Shown here in pieces: positions 33,271-43,000 of a stretch of DNA of 64,000 bases. The notes beneath the pieces are model-generated. The model was not told where the DNA came from and ran no database searches. It saw nothing but the letters and a program-made list of their open reading frames with translations. The DNA is from an uncultured Bacteriovorax sp. (GTDB lineage Bacteria > Bdellovibrionota > Bacteriovoracia > Bacteriovoracales > Bacteriovoracaceae): assembly GCA_946481315.1 (NCBI GenBank), contig CAMLMH010000001.1, forward strand, positions 434,001-498,000, read 5' to 3'. Made by a program: the position numbers and the translations under genes. Within the stretch, counting starts at the first letter, position 1. Each line of letters starts with the position of its first letter.

Positions 33271-34066
33271 TGATCTTGGCCTGATTCCAGTAAACATCCA
33301 TCTCTGTCTGGTTCATGTCTTCGAGTTTTACACCCTTTTTTAACATAAGGTCTTCCATGGCATGAAAGCGACGTAGGAATTTTTTATTGGCATGTTTAAG
33401 AGCTGCATCCGGATCCAGGTTCAGGTGTCGTGCCAGCTGAGCTACAGAAAATAGCAAATCGCCCATTTCTTCAAAGACACGTTCACGATTTAATTCACGA
33501 TGTGGTGTAAGCTCTTCTTTGAGTTCCTGCCATTCTTCTTCAACTTTGTAGGAAACCTGATGGTAGTCATCCCAGTCAAATTTAATTTCATTCGTTTTCT
33601 GGCCGATTTTTACGGCAGCTGCCAAGGGAGGAGCATTAAGCGCGGAATGAGTGATACGGTGATGCGTTTTTTCTCCTTCAATGCGTGCTTTTTCTTCGGC
33701 TTTGATTTTTTCCCAGTTGACCAGTACCTGATCAGAGGTCATTCCGGCCACCGGGTTTTCAAAAACATGCGGATGTCTGCGGATGAGCTTGTCATTCAAA
33801 GTGGCGCAGACTGACTCGATATCGAATGCATTTCTTTCACTGCCCAGCTGAGCATGCAGCATGACCTGCAAAAGAACATCGCCGATTTCTTCTTCCATTT
33901 TTTTAGCATTTTTTTCTTCAGTAGCCTCGATGAATTCATAGGATTCTTCGAGAAGATATTTTAAAAGTGTTTCATGGGTCTGTTTAAGATCCCAGGGACA
34001 GCCATTTACCGGATGTCTTAACTGAGCAACGATGTCTTTAAGCTTTTCAAAATTACTTTTATTCAT
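33251..34066 (-). CDS. mazG: Nucleoside triphosphate pyrophosphohydrolase MazG
   Basis: 271 residues from MNKSNFEKLKDIVAQLR at 34066 (AGGTG upstream); an upstream ATG at 34102 is less likely. Two MazG folds are present: CPWDLKQTHETLLKYLLEES with EESYEFIEA and EEEIGDVLLQV, repeated in the second half (EVEEEWQELKEE-like, EEMGDLLFSV). It hydrolyses NTPs, including aberrant ones and ppGpp in some species, to NMP and PPi. It is divergent from ybeY, 48 nt away. Confidence 0.93.
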   Translation of the reverse strand: MNKSNFEKLKDIVAQLRHPVNGCPWDLKQTHETLLKYLLEESYEFIEATEEKNAKKMEEEIGDVLLQVMLHAQLGSERNAFDIESVCATLNDKLIRRHPHVFENPVAGMTSDQVLVNWEKIKAEEKARIEGEKTHHRITHSALNAPPLAAAVKIGQKTNEIKFDWDDYHQVSYKVEEEWQELKEELTPHRELNRERVFEEMGDLLFSVAQLARHLNLDPDAALKHANKKFLRRFHAMEDLMLKKGVKLEDMNQTEMDVYWNQAKINEKAKS

Positions 34067-34114
34067 TTGCGGCACCTGACAGTTTTTGGTACTTTGTACC
34101 AAAGGAATTATTTC

Positions 34115-34636
34115 ATGAAGTTCAGCATATCGTATCAGGATAGTGGATCAAAAAGAAAGTCTGAAGCAGAGATCGCAGATGTGATTTCTGCGCTGGAGTC
34201 CACCCTCGGTCATTATTTAAAAAACAACCCTCATTTTCATGGCGTCAAAATGGTCAGCATGACCATGAGTCTGTGCGGTAGGGCTAAAATTAAATCTTTA
34301 AACCGACAATACCGGCAAATTGACAAAGTGACCGATGTCCTTTCCTTTCCGGTATATGAAAATTTGCGGCCGGATAAAAAAGCCCGGGGGAAGAGCCTGG
34401 ATCAGATGGAGCTCGGAGATCTGATTATCTGCCGGGAGAAGGCGCTGTCCCAGTCCCGGGAATTTGGCATTACTTATGAACAAGAGATTATCCATCTTGT
34501 CGTCCATGGTTTTTTACATCTGTTAGGATTTGATCATGAACTTTCGGTAAAAGAAGAGAAAATCATGGAAAAAGAAGAATCCGTTTTAGTCGAAAAAATC
34601 TATAAAAAACTTAAATATAAGGCCCGCGCACTATGA
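34115..34636 (+). CDS. ybeY: Endoribonuclease YbeY (16S rRNA maturation)
   Basis: 173 residues from ATG 34115 (AAAGGA upstream; the longer frame to 34067 is unlikely). The metal site is HGFLHLLGFDH, the H-x3-H-x5-H form. The conserved INRxYR-like SLNRQYRQIDKVTDVLSFP is present. YbeY processes the 3' end of 16S rRNA and acts in ribosome quality control. Its stop overlaps the prfB ATG (ATGA). Confidence 0.95.
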   Translation: MKFSISYQDSGSKRKSEAEIADVISALESTLGHYLKNNPHFHGVKMVSMTMSLCGRAKIKSLNRQYRQIDKVTDVLSFPVYENLRPDKKARGKSLDQMELGDLIICREKALSQSREFGITYEQEIIHLVVHGFLHLLGFDHELSVKEEKIMEKEESVLVEKIYKKLKYKARAL

Positions 34637-35776
34637 ATGAACAAATAAAGATCGAATTGAATGAAAAACGACTCGATATTAAAAATTATGTAGAAAAGCT
34701 CGATCTTCTACGGAGGTCGCTTTGAAATTGAAAAAAAACAAAACCGCTTAGAAGAAATCGCCCGTATTGAAGGGATGGATGGTTTCTGGGACGACACGAC
34801 CAATGCTTCAAAAATTCAGAAAGAAAAATCCGTTTTAGATGAAGTTGTAAAAACCTATCAGAACCTTCGTCAGCTTTATGATGATTTTGATGTGCTTTTT
34901 GATTTTGCCATGACTGAAAATGATGAATCATCTGCAACCGAAGCCATAGAGGCTTACAACAGTTTCATGCTGGCTTTTAACCAGGCAGAGCAGAAAGTTC
35001 TTCTTTCCGAAGAACTGGATCCTAATAATGCAATTGTCACCGTTAACTCCGGAGCCGGCGGAACCGAATCCTGCGACTGGGCTTACATGCTCCTCAGGAT
35101 GATTATTCGCTGGGCAGAATCAAAAAAATTCAAGGTGCAGATTCTGGATACACAGGAAGGAGATTCGGCCGGTATAAAATCGGCAACTGTCACAATAACT
35201 GGCAATTATGCATATGGATTATTAAAATCAGAGTCCGGTGTACACCGCCTCGTTCGTCTTTCACCGTTTGACTCAGCTGGAAGAAGACACACCTCATTTG
35301 CTTCACTCTTTGTCTCCGCAGAAATCGACGATACAATTGAGATCGAAATTCAGGATAAAGATTTGCGTATTGATGTTTACCGCTCCGGTGGTTCCGGCGG
35401 ACAAAGTGTTAACACAACAGACTCTGCCGTACGTATCACTCACATTCCAACAAATATCGTCGTCGTCTGTCAGAATGAAAGGTCCCAGTTGCAAAATAAG
35501 GCCCAGGCAATGAAAGTTCTGCGTTCACGTTTGTATGAAATGGAAATGGAAAAAAGACGCGCCAAAGAGGCTGAACTGGAAGCTTCTAAAAAGGATATTG
35601 CGTGGGGGGCACAAATACGCTCTTATGTTCTCCACCCTTACAAACTGGTAAAAGATCACCGGACAGATTTTGAAACTTCTAATGCGGAAAAAGTGCTGGA
35701 AGGAGATCTCGATGGTTTTATAGACGCTTTTTTGCGCTGGAAAGTAGAGCAAGGTACGGCTAATGAAGCGCAGTAG
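34633..35776 (+). CDS. prfB: Peptide chain release factor 2 (programmed +1 frameshift)
   Basis: RF2 releases peptides at UGA and UAA. Zero frame: ATG 34633 to TGA 34723-34725 (30 codons). A +1 shift on CTT-TGA (slip at 34720-34725), with an upstream CGGAGG Shine-Dalgarno-like stimulator at 34711-34716, joins the second frame at GAA 34724 and runs to 35776. The total is about 380 residues. The SPF anticodon-like tripeptide (RLSPFDSAGRR) and the catalytic GGQ (GGSGGQSVN) are both present. The shift is autoregulatory: scarce RF2 lets ribosomes slip. The last 14 nt overlap the next gene. Confidence 0.96.
34711..34726 (+). promoter_or_regulatory. RF2 +1 frameshift site
   Basis: CGGAGG (34711-34716), TCG, then CTT-TGA (34720-34725): the P-site CTT slips to TTT over an in-frame UGA. 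The SD-like element lies 3 nt before CTT, as in E. coli RF2. Confidence 0.95.
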
Positions 35777-36965
35777 TCTGCAGCTGTTTTTGATGTTGTT
35801 TCTGGATCAGCCTTCGATCCGGAAATTTCTGGCATTCGTTCTGGTGGGGTTATCATTTTCAATTGCAGTTATCCTATCCACCATGGGACTCATGGACGGC
35901 TTTGATGCGTCGTTAAGAAAAGGACTGCGCCAGTCGGCCGGAGAAGTTGTCATGCTTTATCAGTATGGTTTTTTCTCTTTTACCCCTGAACTTAAGAAAA
36001 AGTTTCATCAACAAGGCATTAAAGACTATTCTGAAACAGTTCAGATTGAAAGTTTTCTCATTTTTAACGATGAGTCCCGCGGAGTTATCGTCAAGGGGAT
36101 TGATAAGGCTTATGCTTCAATTGTCGGTTTGCCTCTTACTATTACTCCCCGAACAGTGCACATCGGAAGTGAGATTGCCAAAATTAACCGTATTGCCGTC
36201 GGCGATGAAATTGTTCTTGCTTTCGGAAAAGGCAATGAAACGTTAAAAGGAATGCCCGCGCTTCATCGGTTTCGTGTATCTGGCATCGTTAACCATGGCG
36301 TTTATCAAAAAGATGCAAGACTGATTTATGCACCAATAGAAGATCTGCAGCGCTTACTGGAGCTCGACCGAAGAATTAATACTGTCTCGTTTAATGTTCC
36401 TAAAACTGAGAAAAGCGAAACTGATGATCTGAAACGAATTGAAAAAAAATCACGTGAACTGCGAACCGTTTTTCCCCCGGGCTTTTATTTTAAACCATAC
36501 TGGCGGGAATTTTCTTCGCTGATAGAAGCTGTCCAGGCTGAAAAAGTTTTAATCAGTCTTATACTGCAGACAATTGTCGTGATTTCCATCTTTAATGTTT
36601 TGGCCTTTATTATTTTTATTAATGAAAAAAAAGCCAAGGAACTTTTCCTTTTTAAAGCATTGGGGCTTTCTAAGAAGGCCATGAGTAAAATCTGGTTGCA
36701 GCTTGTCTTACTCATCTGGCTGGTCTCCTGTCCACTGGCCTTTTTGATGGTGCAGTTATTCAGTTATTTGCTTCTCAATCTGCCATTCTTTGAATTGCCG
36801 GCTGAAATCTATTATATGCCAAGAATTGATCTGCATTTGACATGGACTGATTACGGATTTGTCTTCGCACTCGCACTGGGCTGGATAGTACTCATTACCT
36901 ATGCATTGCTGACACGGTTGAAGAAAAAAAGCTTACTAGAAGGGCTCAGACAGGAATTTGTATGA
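35763..36965 (+). CDS. lolC: Lipoprotein-releasing permease (LolC/LolE family)
   Basis: 400 residues, FtsX-type permease. TM1 is about 23-45 (FLAFVLVGLSFSIAVILS), a large periplasmic domain follows, and three more TM helices lie at about 265-285, 315-335 and 365-388. With LolD it extracts mature lipoproteins from the inner membrane to LolA. Only one permease gene is here, so it may be a LolF-like homodimer or have a partner elsewhere. It overlaps prfB by 14 nt and lolD by 4 nt. Confidence 0.88.
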   Translation: MKRSSLQLFLMLFLDQPSIRKFLAFVLVGLSFSIAVILSTMGLMDGFDASLRKGLRQSAGEVVMLYQYGFFSFTPELKKKFHQQGIKDYSETVQIESFLIFNDESRGVIVKGIDKAYASIVGLPLTITPRTVHIGSEIAKINRIAVGDEIVLAFGKGNETLKGMPALHRFRVSGIVNHGVYQKDARLIYAPIEDLQRLLELDRRINTVSFNVPKTEKSETDDLKRIEKKSRELRTVFPPGFYFKPYWREFSSLIEAVQAEKVLISLILQTIVVISIFNVLAFIIFINEKKAKELFLFKALGLSKKAMSKIWLQLVLLIWLVSCPLAFLMVQLFSYLLLNLPFFELPAEIYYMPRIDLHLTWTDYGFVFALALGWIVLITYALLTRLKKKSLLEGLRQEFV

Positions 36966-37615
36966 TGATAAAACTTGAGAACGTGAAGAAATACTATAAC
37001 AAATCACATGCGCTCAACGGAGTGTCTTTGTCCATGGATGAGGGTGGTGAATACCTTATCCGCGGAGCTTCGGGTTCGGGAAAATCGACCTTACTTTATC
37101 TGCTGGGGGGATTGGATCGTCCCACAGATGGTAAAGTCATTGTGAATCAGAAGAATCTGGTGGATCTCTCCGATGAGGATCTGGCGCTGTATCGTAACCG
37201 ATATGTGGGATTTGTTTTTCAATTTCATTTCCTTCTGCCATCAATGAATTGTCTGGATAATATTTTACTTCCCTCTCGCTTAGGGGGTCTCTACAGTGAA
37301 GAAATAGTTTCCCGTGCTACAGATCTTGCCCGTCACCTCGGTGTGTATCATTGCCTTAGTAAGTTTCCTTTTGAACTATCTGGAGGAGAGCAGCAACGAA
37401 TCAATATAATCCGGGCGCTTTCACTTAAACCGAAACTATTGCTTTGCGATGAGCCGACAGGGAACCTAGATTCGGAGAACTCTGAAAAAGTCATCATGCT
37501 TTTAAAGGAATTGGCCCGCGAGTTTCGGTCTACTTTGGTTGTCGTCACACATGATCCACAGATAGCGCAAAGCTTTTCAAAACAATTTGTCATGAGAGAC
37601 GGATTGCTGGTTTGA
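36962..37615 (+). CDS. lolD: Lipoprotein-releasing ABC ATPase LolD
   Basis: 217 residues. Walker A GASGSGKST (35-43), Q-loop FVFQFHFLLPSMNCLDN, signature LSGGEQQR (139-146), Walker B LLLCDEPTGNLD, H-loop His197 (VVVTHD). The LLPSMNCLDNI stretch is LolD/MacB-type. It powers the upstream LolC/E-like permease; ATGA overlap. Confidence 0.95.
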   Translation: MMIKLENVKKYYNKSHALNGVSLSMDEGGEYLIRGASGSGKSTLLYLLGGLDRPTDGKVIVNQKNLVDLSDEDLALYRNRYVGFVFQFHFLLPSMNCLDNILLPSRLGGLYSEEIVSRATDLARHLGVYHCLSKFPFELSGGEQQRINIIRALSLKPKLLLCDEPTGNLDSENSEKVIMLLKELAREFRSTLVVVTHDPQIAQSFSKQFVMRDGLLV

Positions 37616-37720
37616 TAACCTGCTGACGCGGTGGGCTTTCTATCGAAGATAGTTCTTTGCACTTCAAGATGTTCTTGCTACTTTTAATACCTTAGTATTT
37701 TAATCGACTGTGGAGATTTA

Positions 37721-40003
37721 ATGTCTCTGAGATATTTCTCATTTCTCATTTTGATCCTGCAAAGCTTTTGCTTTAATGTTTTTGGTGCCGAAGATCTGGG
37801 TGATCGTACTGATCTGTTTAAGATCGATGCCATAGAAGTCAGCGGAATCAAAAAAGTCGAAAAAGAAGCCATCCTGGAAAAAATTGGTTCTAAGCCAGGA
37901 ATGACTCTTGATAATTACCTTCTCAAGCGCGATCTGGAAAAGATCTACTCCATGAAATATTTTGAAGAAGTCTCTGCTCACCAGGAATTGGTGGGTGGCA
38001 AAAATGTGCTGCGCTTTCAAGTTAAAGAAAAACCCATCATCACTAAAATCTCATTTGAAGGAAACGATGGTCTTTCTGATGATGATCTCAAAGGCCAGGT
38101 AAAATCAAAGATTTTCTCTATTCTGGATACGACGACCATTAAAGGCGATGTGCAATCATTGCTAAAATTTTATGAAGAAAAGGGTTATTTTCTTGCGGCC
38201 ATTGATTATAAAGAAAAGAAATTGAATGAAGAAAACATTGAACTCGTTTTCAACATTAAAGAATTCGACAAAGTAAAAGTTAAGAAAATTAACTTTCTGG
38301 GCAACGTTGCTTTTAAGGATGAAGAGATCAAAAGCATTCTGCAGACGCAAGAAGATACCTTGTTTTCTTTCCTCTCAGGATCAGGGAATTTTAAGGAAGC
38401 CTTTTTTCAAAATGATATTGAACGTTTAAAATATTTCTATCGCATGAAGGGATACCTGCAGATCAATGTCGGTACTCCCGAAATTACAGTATCAGAAGAT
38501 AAGCGCTGGGTATTCATCACAATCAAACTGACTGAAGGTCCGCAATTTACAGTAAACCAGATTTCCTTTCAGGGTGAAGTCCTTTTTCCGGAGCAGGAAC
38601 TCCGGGAAAAAATGGTCATGAAGGAAAATGAAATCTATTCAGAAGAATCTCTTAGAAAAGATATTCAGTTACTCACAGAAATGTATCAGGACGAAGGATA
38701 TGCGTTTGCCAACGTTATCCGTAATCTTAATGTGGTCCCGGGAGAAAATCGGGTCAATGTTGAGTTCTCGTTTGAAAAAGGAAAGATCGCTTACTTTGGC
38801 CGCATTAAAATCAAAGGTAATAATAAATCACGTGATAAGGTCATTCGCCGGGAATTACTGATTAAGGAAGGTCAGAAATTTAACGGAACGGCCTTAAGAG
38901 AATCCCGGGAAAACGTTCAGCGACTGGGATTCTTTGAACCTGAGTCAATTGTCTTCAATACGGTCTCACCAAAAGACAAAGAAGATGTTCTGGATGTTGA
39001 AATTTCCGTCAAAGAAAAAAACACCGGACAAATTTCTCTGGGGGCCGGTTATTCTACAGCAACTGGTGGATTCTTTCAGGCATCTATTACTCAATCAAAC
39101 TTCCGTGGTCTGGGCCAAAATTTATCGTTTAGTGTGAATCTGGCTAAAGAATCAAAAACGTTCAGTGTTGATTTTGCCGAGCCGTACCTCAACGATACGA
39201 AATGGACTTTGGGAGGAGGCGTGTTTGTTACTAATAACGACACATCTGTCTCTTATAATGAACAAAGAAAAGGGGCCAATATTCGTGTCGGTTATCCTAT
39301 CTTACGTTTCACAAATCTCTACATGACTTACAAAATTGAAGATACGGAACTGACTTCAGTTGATGATCCTTCAATAGTTGTTGCTGAAGAAAACGGTATT
39401 GCTTCAACTATCCAGTCTTCTATTATTCATGACAAACGGGATGACCGCTCTGATCCGCGCAAGGGGTACTTCCTGAGCTACTCTACGGAGTATACAGGCG
39501 TTGGTGGCGATAAGAAGTGGATTAAAAACGAAGCAGAAGGAAGAACATACTATCCGGTTGTCGGCGATCTGGTATTTAGAACTCGTTTCTATGCCGGACG
39601 ACTGGATAAGGTGAATAATCAAAATATTCCTCGAACAGAGAGATTTGTTCTGGGTGGGGCCCGCAACTTACGCGGTTTCGCGCAAGAGGCAGTTGGACCG
39701 CTTCGCGATGCAACCGTTCAGGGACGTAAGGTTACTTTCAACTTAGGTGGAGAGTTTATGTCCTTTGCTAACCTTGAATTCCAGCATCCACTATCACGAG
39801 AAGCTGGACTAAAATGGGTTGTCTTCTTTGACGCTGGGCACGCCGGAAGCATGGACAAAGTGAAAGTTTACACCGATTACGGTTTTGGTTTCAGATGGTT
39901 TTCTCCAATCGGAGTACTTCGCTTCGAATTTGGTTACCCTTTAGCCGGCAAGACAGAAAATCAGGGTTCTCAATTCCATTTTGATATAGGACAATTATTT
40001 TAA
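37721..40003 (+). CDS. bamA: Outer membrane protein assembly factor BamA
   Basis: 760 residues with a signal peptide (about 1-23). Five POTRA domains occupy about 30-425 (for example FKIDAIEVSGIKKVEKEAIL and EKPIITKISFEGNDGLSDDD). A 16-strand barrel starts near residue 430 (ISLGAGYSTATGGFFQAS). The conserved RGF of loop 6 is in NARNLRGFAQEAVG-like sequence near residue 650, and the chain ends in Phe (DIGQLF), the Bam-substrate signature. It inserts barrel proteins into the outer membrane. It is followed by its periplasmic chaperone, skp. Confidence 0.97.
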   Translation: MSLRYFSFLILILQSFCFNVFGAEDLGDRTDLFKIDAIEVSGIKKVEKEAILEKIGSKPGMTLDNYLLKRDLEKIYSMKYFEEVSAHQELVGGKNVLRFQVKEKPIITKISFEGNDGLSDDDLKGQVKSKIFSILDTTTIKGDVQSLLKFYEEKGYFLAAIDYKEKKLNEENIELVFNIKEFDKVKVKKINFLGNVAFKDEEIKSILQTQEDTLFSFLSGSGNFKEAFFQNDIERLKYFYRMKGYLQINVGTPEITVSEDKRWVFITIKLTEGPQFTVNQISFQGEVLFPEQELREKMVMKENEIYSEESLRKDIQLLTEMYQDEGYAFANVIRNLNVVPGENRVNVEFSFEKGKIAYFGRIKIKGNNKSRDKVIRRELLIKEGQKFNGTALRESRENVQRLGFFEPESIVFNTVSPKDKEDVLDVEISVKEKNTGQISLGAGYSTATGGFFQASITQSNFRGLGQNLSFSVNLAKESKTFSVDFAEPYLNDTKWTLGGGVFVTNNDTSVSYNEQRKGANIRVGYPILRFTNLYMTYKIEDTELTSVDDPSIVVAEENGIASTIQSSIIHDKRDDRSDPRKGYFLSYSTEYTGVGGDKKWIKNEAEGRTYYPVVGDLVFRTRFYAGRLDKVNNQNIPRTERFVLGGARNLRGFAQEAVGPLRDATVQGRKVTFNLGGEFMSFANLEFQHPLSREAGLKWVVFFDAGHAGSMDKVKVYTDYGFGFRWFSPIGVLRFEFGYPLAGKTENQGSQFHFDIGQLF

Positions 40004-40021
40004 AATATGAAGGAGTATAAA

Positions 40022-40528
40022 ATGAAAGCATTATTGGCCCTAGTGGCATTCGTTTTCGCGAGCACGGGATTTGCAAGCGTATCAGTAGGCAAGATCGACG
40101 TTCAGAAGGTTTTAGTTTCAGTTAACCAGGGTGTTGCTGTTCGTGACCAGTTAAAGAAATCATTTGATGAAAAACAAAAAATCTTAAAAGACGAAGAAGA
40201 TAAGATTAAAAAGCTTCAAGATGATTATTCAAAGAAAGCTTCAGTAATTAACGACAAAGAAAAGTCAAAAAAAGAAAGAGAGATTCAGGAAAAGATCATC
40301 GCTATTCAGCAAAAAACTCAGACTTACCAAAAAGAAATCCAGGAAATGGAACAAAAGTTAAAAACACCTATTCTTGAGAGAGTAAAACAAATCGTAGATG
40401 AAGTTTCGAAGTCTGCTGATGTTGATCTGGTTTACGAATCTGCTACGGCTCCGATTCTTTATGCCAAATCTGAAAAAGATTTAACAGATGATGTAATCAA
40501 GGCCTACAACAAGAAACACCCAAAATAG
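40022..40528 (+). CDS. skp: OmpH/Skp-family periplasmic chaperone
   Basis: 168 residues from ATG 40022 (AAGGAG six nt upstream; the frame from 40007 is a short leader). The signal peptide ends near STGFAS. A long, highly charged coiled coil makes the tentacles of Skp, flanked by VGKIDVQKVL and the DVDLVYESATAPILYA body strands. It carries unfolded outer-membrane proteins to BamA, encoded just upstream. Confidence 0.93.
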   Translation: MKALLALVAFVFASTGFASVSVGKIDVQKVLVSVNQGVAVRDQLKKSFDEKQKILKDEEDKIKKLQDDYSKKASVINDKEKSKKEREIQEKIIAIQQKTQTYQKEIQEMEQKLKTPILERVKQIVDEVSKSADVDLVYESATAPILYAKSEKDLTDDVIKAYNKKHPK

Positions 40529-40627
40529 TTTTTTAACATTTTAGCACTCTTATTGTAGGGACCCTCATGACGATAGCCCAATAAAGCTTTTGTCACGATG
40601 GGTCCCTTCACATTTATTGGGGAACCG

Positions 40628-41662
40628 ATGAAACTGGGAAACCTGAAGAATTTTGATCCAACCATTGAAATCTTATTCGGCAACGGGCAGGAAATTGAAG
40701 TAGAAGGCATTACTGATTCATCTGCATTAGCTGATCGCCATTTACTTTTTATTAAAAATAAATCTTTCGCCTCCGAATTCTTAAGTTCGGAAAAAGAAAC
40801 CCGTCAGGGGCTTTTGATTGAAAAGAAATATTTTGATCTGCTCTCCGATGAGCAAAAAGGAGAACTCCAAAAAAAGGCTATCTGGCTGGGAACAATTGCC
40901 GACGTTAATCTGGGAATGTCTTATCTGTCGAAGCCTTTTTACGACGAGAAGATAAAGAATCCAAATGACATGGTTGATGGCCGGCAAATGGGAAGCGCAT
41001 CCATTCATCCAAGTAGCTGGATTGCCCAAGGTGTATTTATCGGAGAAAATGTCCGCATCGGAGCGAATGTAAAAATTCATTCCGGTGTAGTTATCATGAG
41101 TGGTGTACAAATCGGCGACGACACAGAAATTTTTCCCAATACCTGTATCTATCGCAATGTTGATATTGGTATGCGCGTACGCATTCACGCTCAATGTAGT
41201 ATTGGCGCAGATGGATTTGGTTACAACTTCAGTAAAGGGATTCATCACAAAGTCTGGCACATGGGCGGTGTAGTAATCGGGAACGATGTTGAATTAGGTG
41301 CATCGACCTGCATAGATTCCGGAACTTTTTCACCTACCATCATCGGTGCCGGCTCTAAAATCGACAATCAGGTCCAGATTGGACATAACTGCAAGCTGGG
41401 AACCGGAGTCATCCTCTGTGGGCAAGTAGGAATTGGTGGCAGTACATCAATCGGTGATTATACTGTTATCGGCGGAAGAGCAGCGCTGGCCAATGGAATT
41501 GAAATCGGAAAAGGAGTCCAGATTGCCGGTGGCGCCGGTGTGACTAACGATATTCAGGATGGGGCTGTTGTAGGCGGTTTTCCGGCAAGAGATATCAAAG
41601 AGTGGATGAAAGGTGTCGCCACATTAAGAAAATTATCATTAGCAAAAACGAAAGCAGAATAA
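40628..41662 (+). CDS. lpxD: UDP-3-O-acyl-glucosamine N-acyltransferase LpxD
   Basis: 344 residues from ATG 40628 (GGGGAA upstream). An N-terminal uridine-binding domain (about 1-110) is followed by left-handed beta-helix hexapeptide repeats (SGVQIGDDTEIFPNTCI and the like), and the HHKVWHMGGVVIGNDVELGA region holds the catalytic His. Third step of lipid A synthesis: N-acylation. In the lpx cluster with fabZ, lpxA, lpxB and lpxK. Confidence 0.96.
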   Translation: MKLGNLKNFDPTIEILFGNGQEIEVEGITDSSALADRHLLFIKNKSFASEFLSSEKETRQGLLIEKKYFDLLSDEQKGELQKKAIWLGTIADVNLGMSYLSKPFYDEKIKNPNDMVDGRQMGSASIHPSSWIAQGVFIGENVRIGANVKIHSGVVIMSGVQIGDDTEIFPNTCIYRNVDIGMRVRIHAQCSIGADGFGYNFSKGIHHKVWHMGGVVIGNDVELGASTCIDSGTFSPTIIGAGSKIDNQVQIGHNCKLGTGVILCGQVGIGGSTSIGDYTVIGGRAALANGIEIGKGVQIAGGAGVTNDIQDGAVVGGFPARDIKEWMKGVATLRKLSLAKTKAE

Positions 41663-41671
41663 GAGGCCAAA

Positions 41672-42178
41672 ATGTTGTTGAACACTGAACAAGTTAAAAA
41701 AGTTTTACCCCATCGTGACCCTTTTCTTTTTATTGATTCAGTAGAATCAGTTTCACTTCCTTCCCGCGATTTCAAGCTGACAGAGTTAAAGAAGTTTCCG
41801 CTTTTTGAGCTGAAAGACATCGTTGATTCTGAAGTCGTTGCTCACTATCGGACAAAAAAGGATCATAATATTTTTGCCGGCCACTTTCCGGATTATCCTA
41901 TTTTACCTGGAGTTGTTCAGGTTGAAATGATGGCCCAGGCGACCAGCTTCATCGTTTTTTTGGTGAATGAAGATCCGATGCAGATGAAAATGGATGTCGC
42001 TCTTCTGGGCATTAATGAAGCAAGATTTAGAAAACCAGTGCTTCCGGAAATGGATTTAAAACTGGTTACTCGTCTGCTGAAAATGCGCGGACCAATGATT
42101 ACCAGCGAATGTAAACTTTATCATAATGACCAATTAATGAGTGAAGCGACGGTTCTTGCTTCACTGAAGATGAGTTAA
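41672..42178 (+). CDS. fabZ: FabZ-family 3-hydroxyacyl-ACP dehydratase
   Basis: 168 residues, about 20 longer than usual. Early LPHRDPFLFID; catalytic His71 in AGHFPDYPILPG and Glu85 in VQVEMMAQA, the normal 14-residue spacing. An insertion of about 17 residues (VSLPSRDFKLTELKKFP region) sits between the first strand and the hot-dog helix. It dehydrates hydroxyacyl-ACP, so it competes with LpxA/LpxD for the same acyl pool. Adjacent to lpxD and lpxA as in many Gram-negatives. Confidence 0.93.
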   Translation: MLLNTEQVKKVLPHRDPFLFIDSVESVSLPSRDFKLTELKKFPLFELKDIVDSEVVAHYRTKKDHNIFAGHFPDYPILPGVVQVEMMAQATSFIVFLVNEDPMQMKMDVALLGINEARFRKPVLPEMDLKLVTRLLKMRGPMITSECKLYHNDQLMSEATVLASLKMS

Positions 42179-42199
42179 TTTTTTTACAAGGAAGTTGTC

Positions 42200-42991
42200 A
42201 TGGCAACAATACACCCAAGTTCTCTCGTTGATGCTCAGGCAAAATTGCATGAGTCAGTTAAAGTCGGACCCTTTTGTATTATTGGTCCAAATGTTGAAGT
42301 CGGTGCCAATACAGTGTTTCACTCACATTGTGTAATCGATGGCCATACAGTTATTGGTGAAAGCAATCAATTTTTTCAGGGCTGTTCAATCGGTGCTCCC
42401 CCTCAGGATAATTCTTACAAAGGTGAGCCAACTCGGGTGATTATCGGAAATAATAATATTTTCCGTGAATATTGCTCCGTCCACCGTGGGACACTGAAAG
42501 AGAACGGTCTTACTCAAATCGGCAATAACTGTTTATTTATGGCCTACGTACACGCGGGTCATGATGTAGGCATTGGCAATAACGTCACTGTGGCCAATTC
42601 TTCTAACTTCGCAGGCCACGTAAAAATCGGTGACCGGGTCATCATTGGCGGCGGTACAAATATTTCTCAATTTGTGACACTAGGACGGGGAGCTTATATT
42701 GGTGGTGCAGCCGCCATTGATCGCGACATTCCGGTCTTTTGTACGGCAATGGGAAATCGTGTTTATCTGAAAGGCATCAACATTATCGGTCTTCGTCGTC
42801 AGGGATACTCCAAGCAGGAAATTTCTGAAGTCGTCGATTTCTATCGTACGATGGAAGCCTCAGCGCTTTCTCCAAGGGCCTTTGTGGATCACCCTGAACA
42901 CATGGCCGAATATAAAGACAATCGTATTGTCCAGGAAATGGTAGAGCAAATTCGCAAATCAGAAATTGGAATTGCGCCTTTTAACCCGTAG
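42200..42991 (+). CDS. lpxA: UDP-GlcNAc acyltransferase LpxA
   Basis: 263 residues, normal length. Hexapeptide beta-helix; HRGT at the helix turn and the catalytic HAGHD motif (118-122). The C-terminal helical bundle has GLRRQGYSKQEISEVVDFYR. First step of lipid A synthesis, adding a 3-hydroxyacyl chain to UDP-GlcNAc, or to UDP-GlcNAc3N if the next gene works as GnnA. Confidence 0.97.
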   Translation: MATIHPSSLVDAQAKLHESVKVGPFCIIGPNVEVGANTVFHSHCVIDGHTVIGESNQFFQGCSIGAPPQDNSYKGEPTRVIIGNNNIFREYCSVHRGTLKENGLTQIGNNCLFMAYVHAGHDVGIGNNVTVANSSNFAGHVKIGDRVIIGGGTNISQFVTLGRGAYIGGAAAIDRDIPVFCTAMGNRVYLKGINIIGLRRQGYSKQEISEVVDFYRTMEASALSPRAFVDHPEHMAEYKDNRIVQEMVEQIRKSEIGIAPFNP

Positions 42992-43000
42992 GAAAAAGTT

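Noticed and set aside
34633..34775. prfB as a pseudogene or sequencing error
   Set aside because: CTT-TGA with an SD-like stimulator is the known programmed shift and the rest of RF2 is intact.
40781..41260. Minus-strand ORF in lpxD
   Set aside because: Antisense of the hexapeptide repeats.
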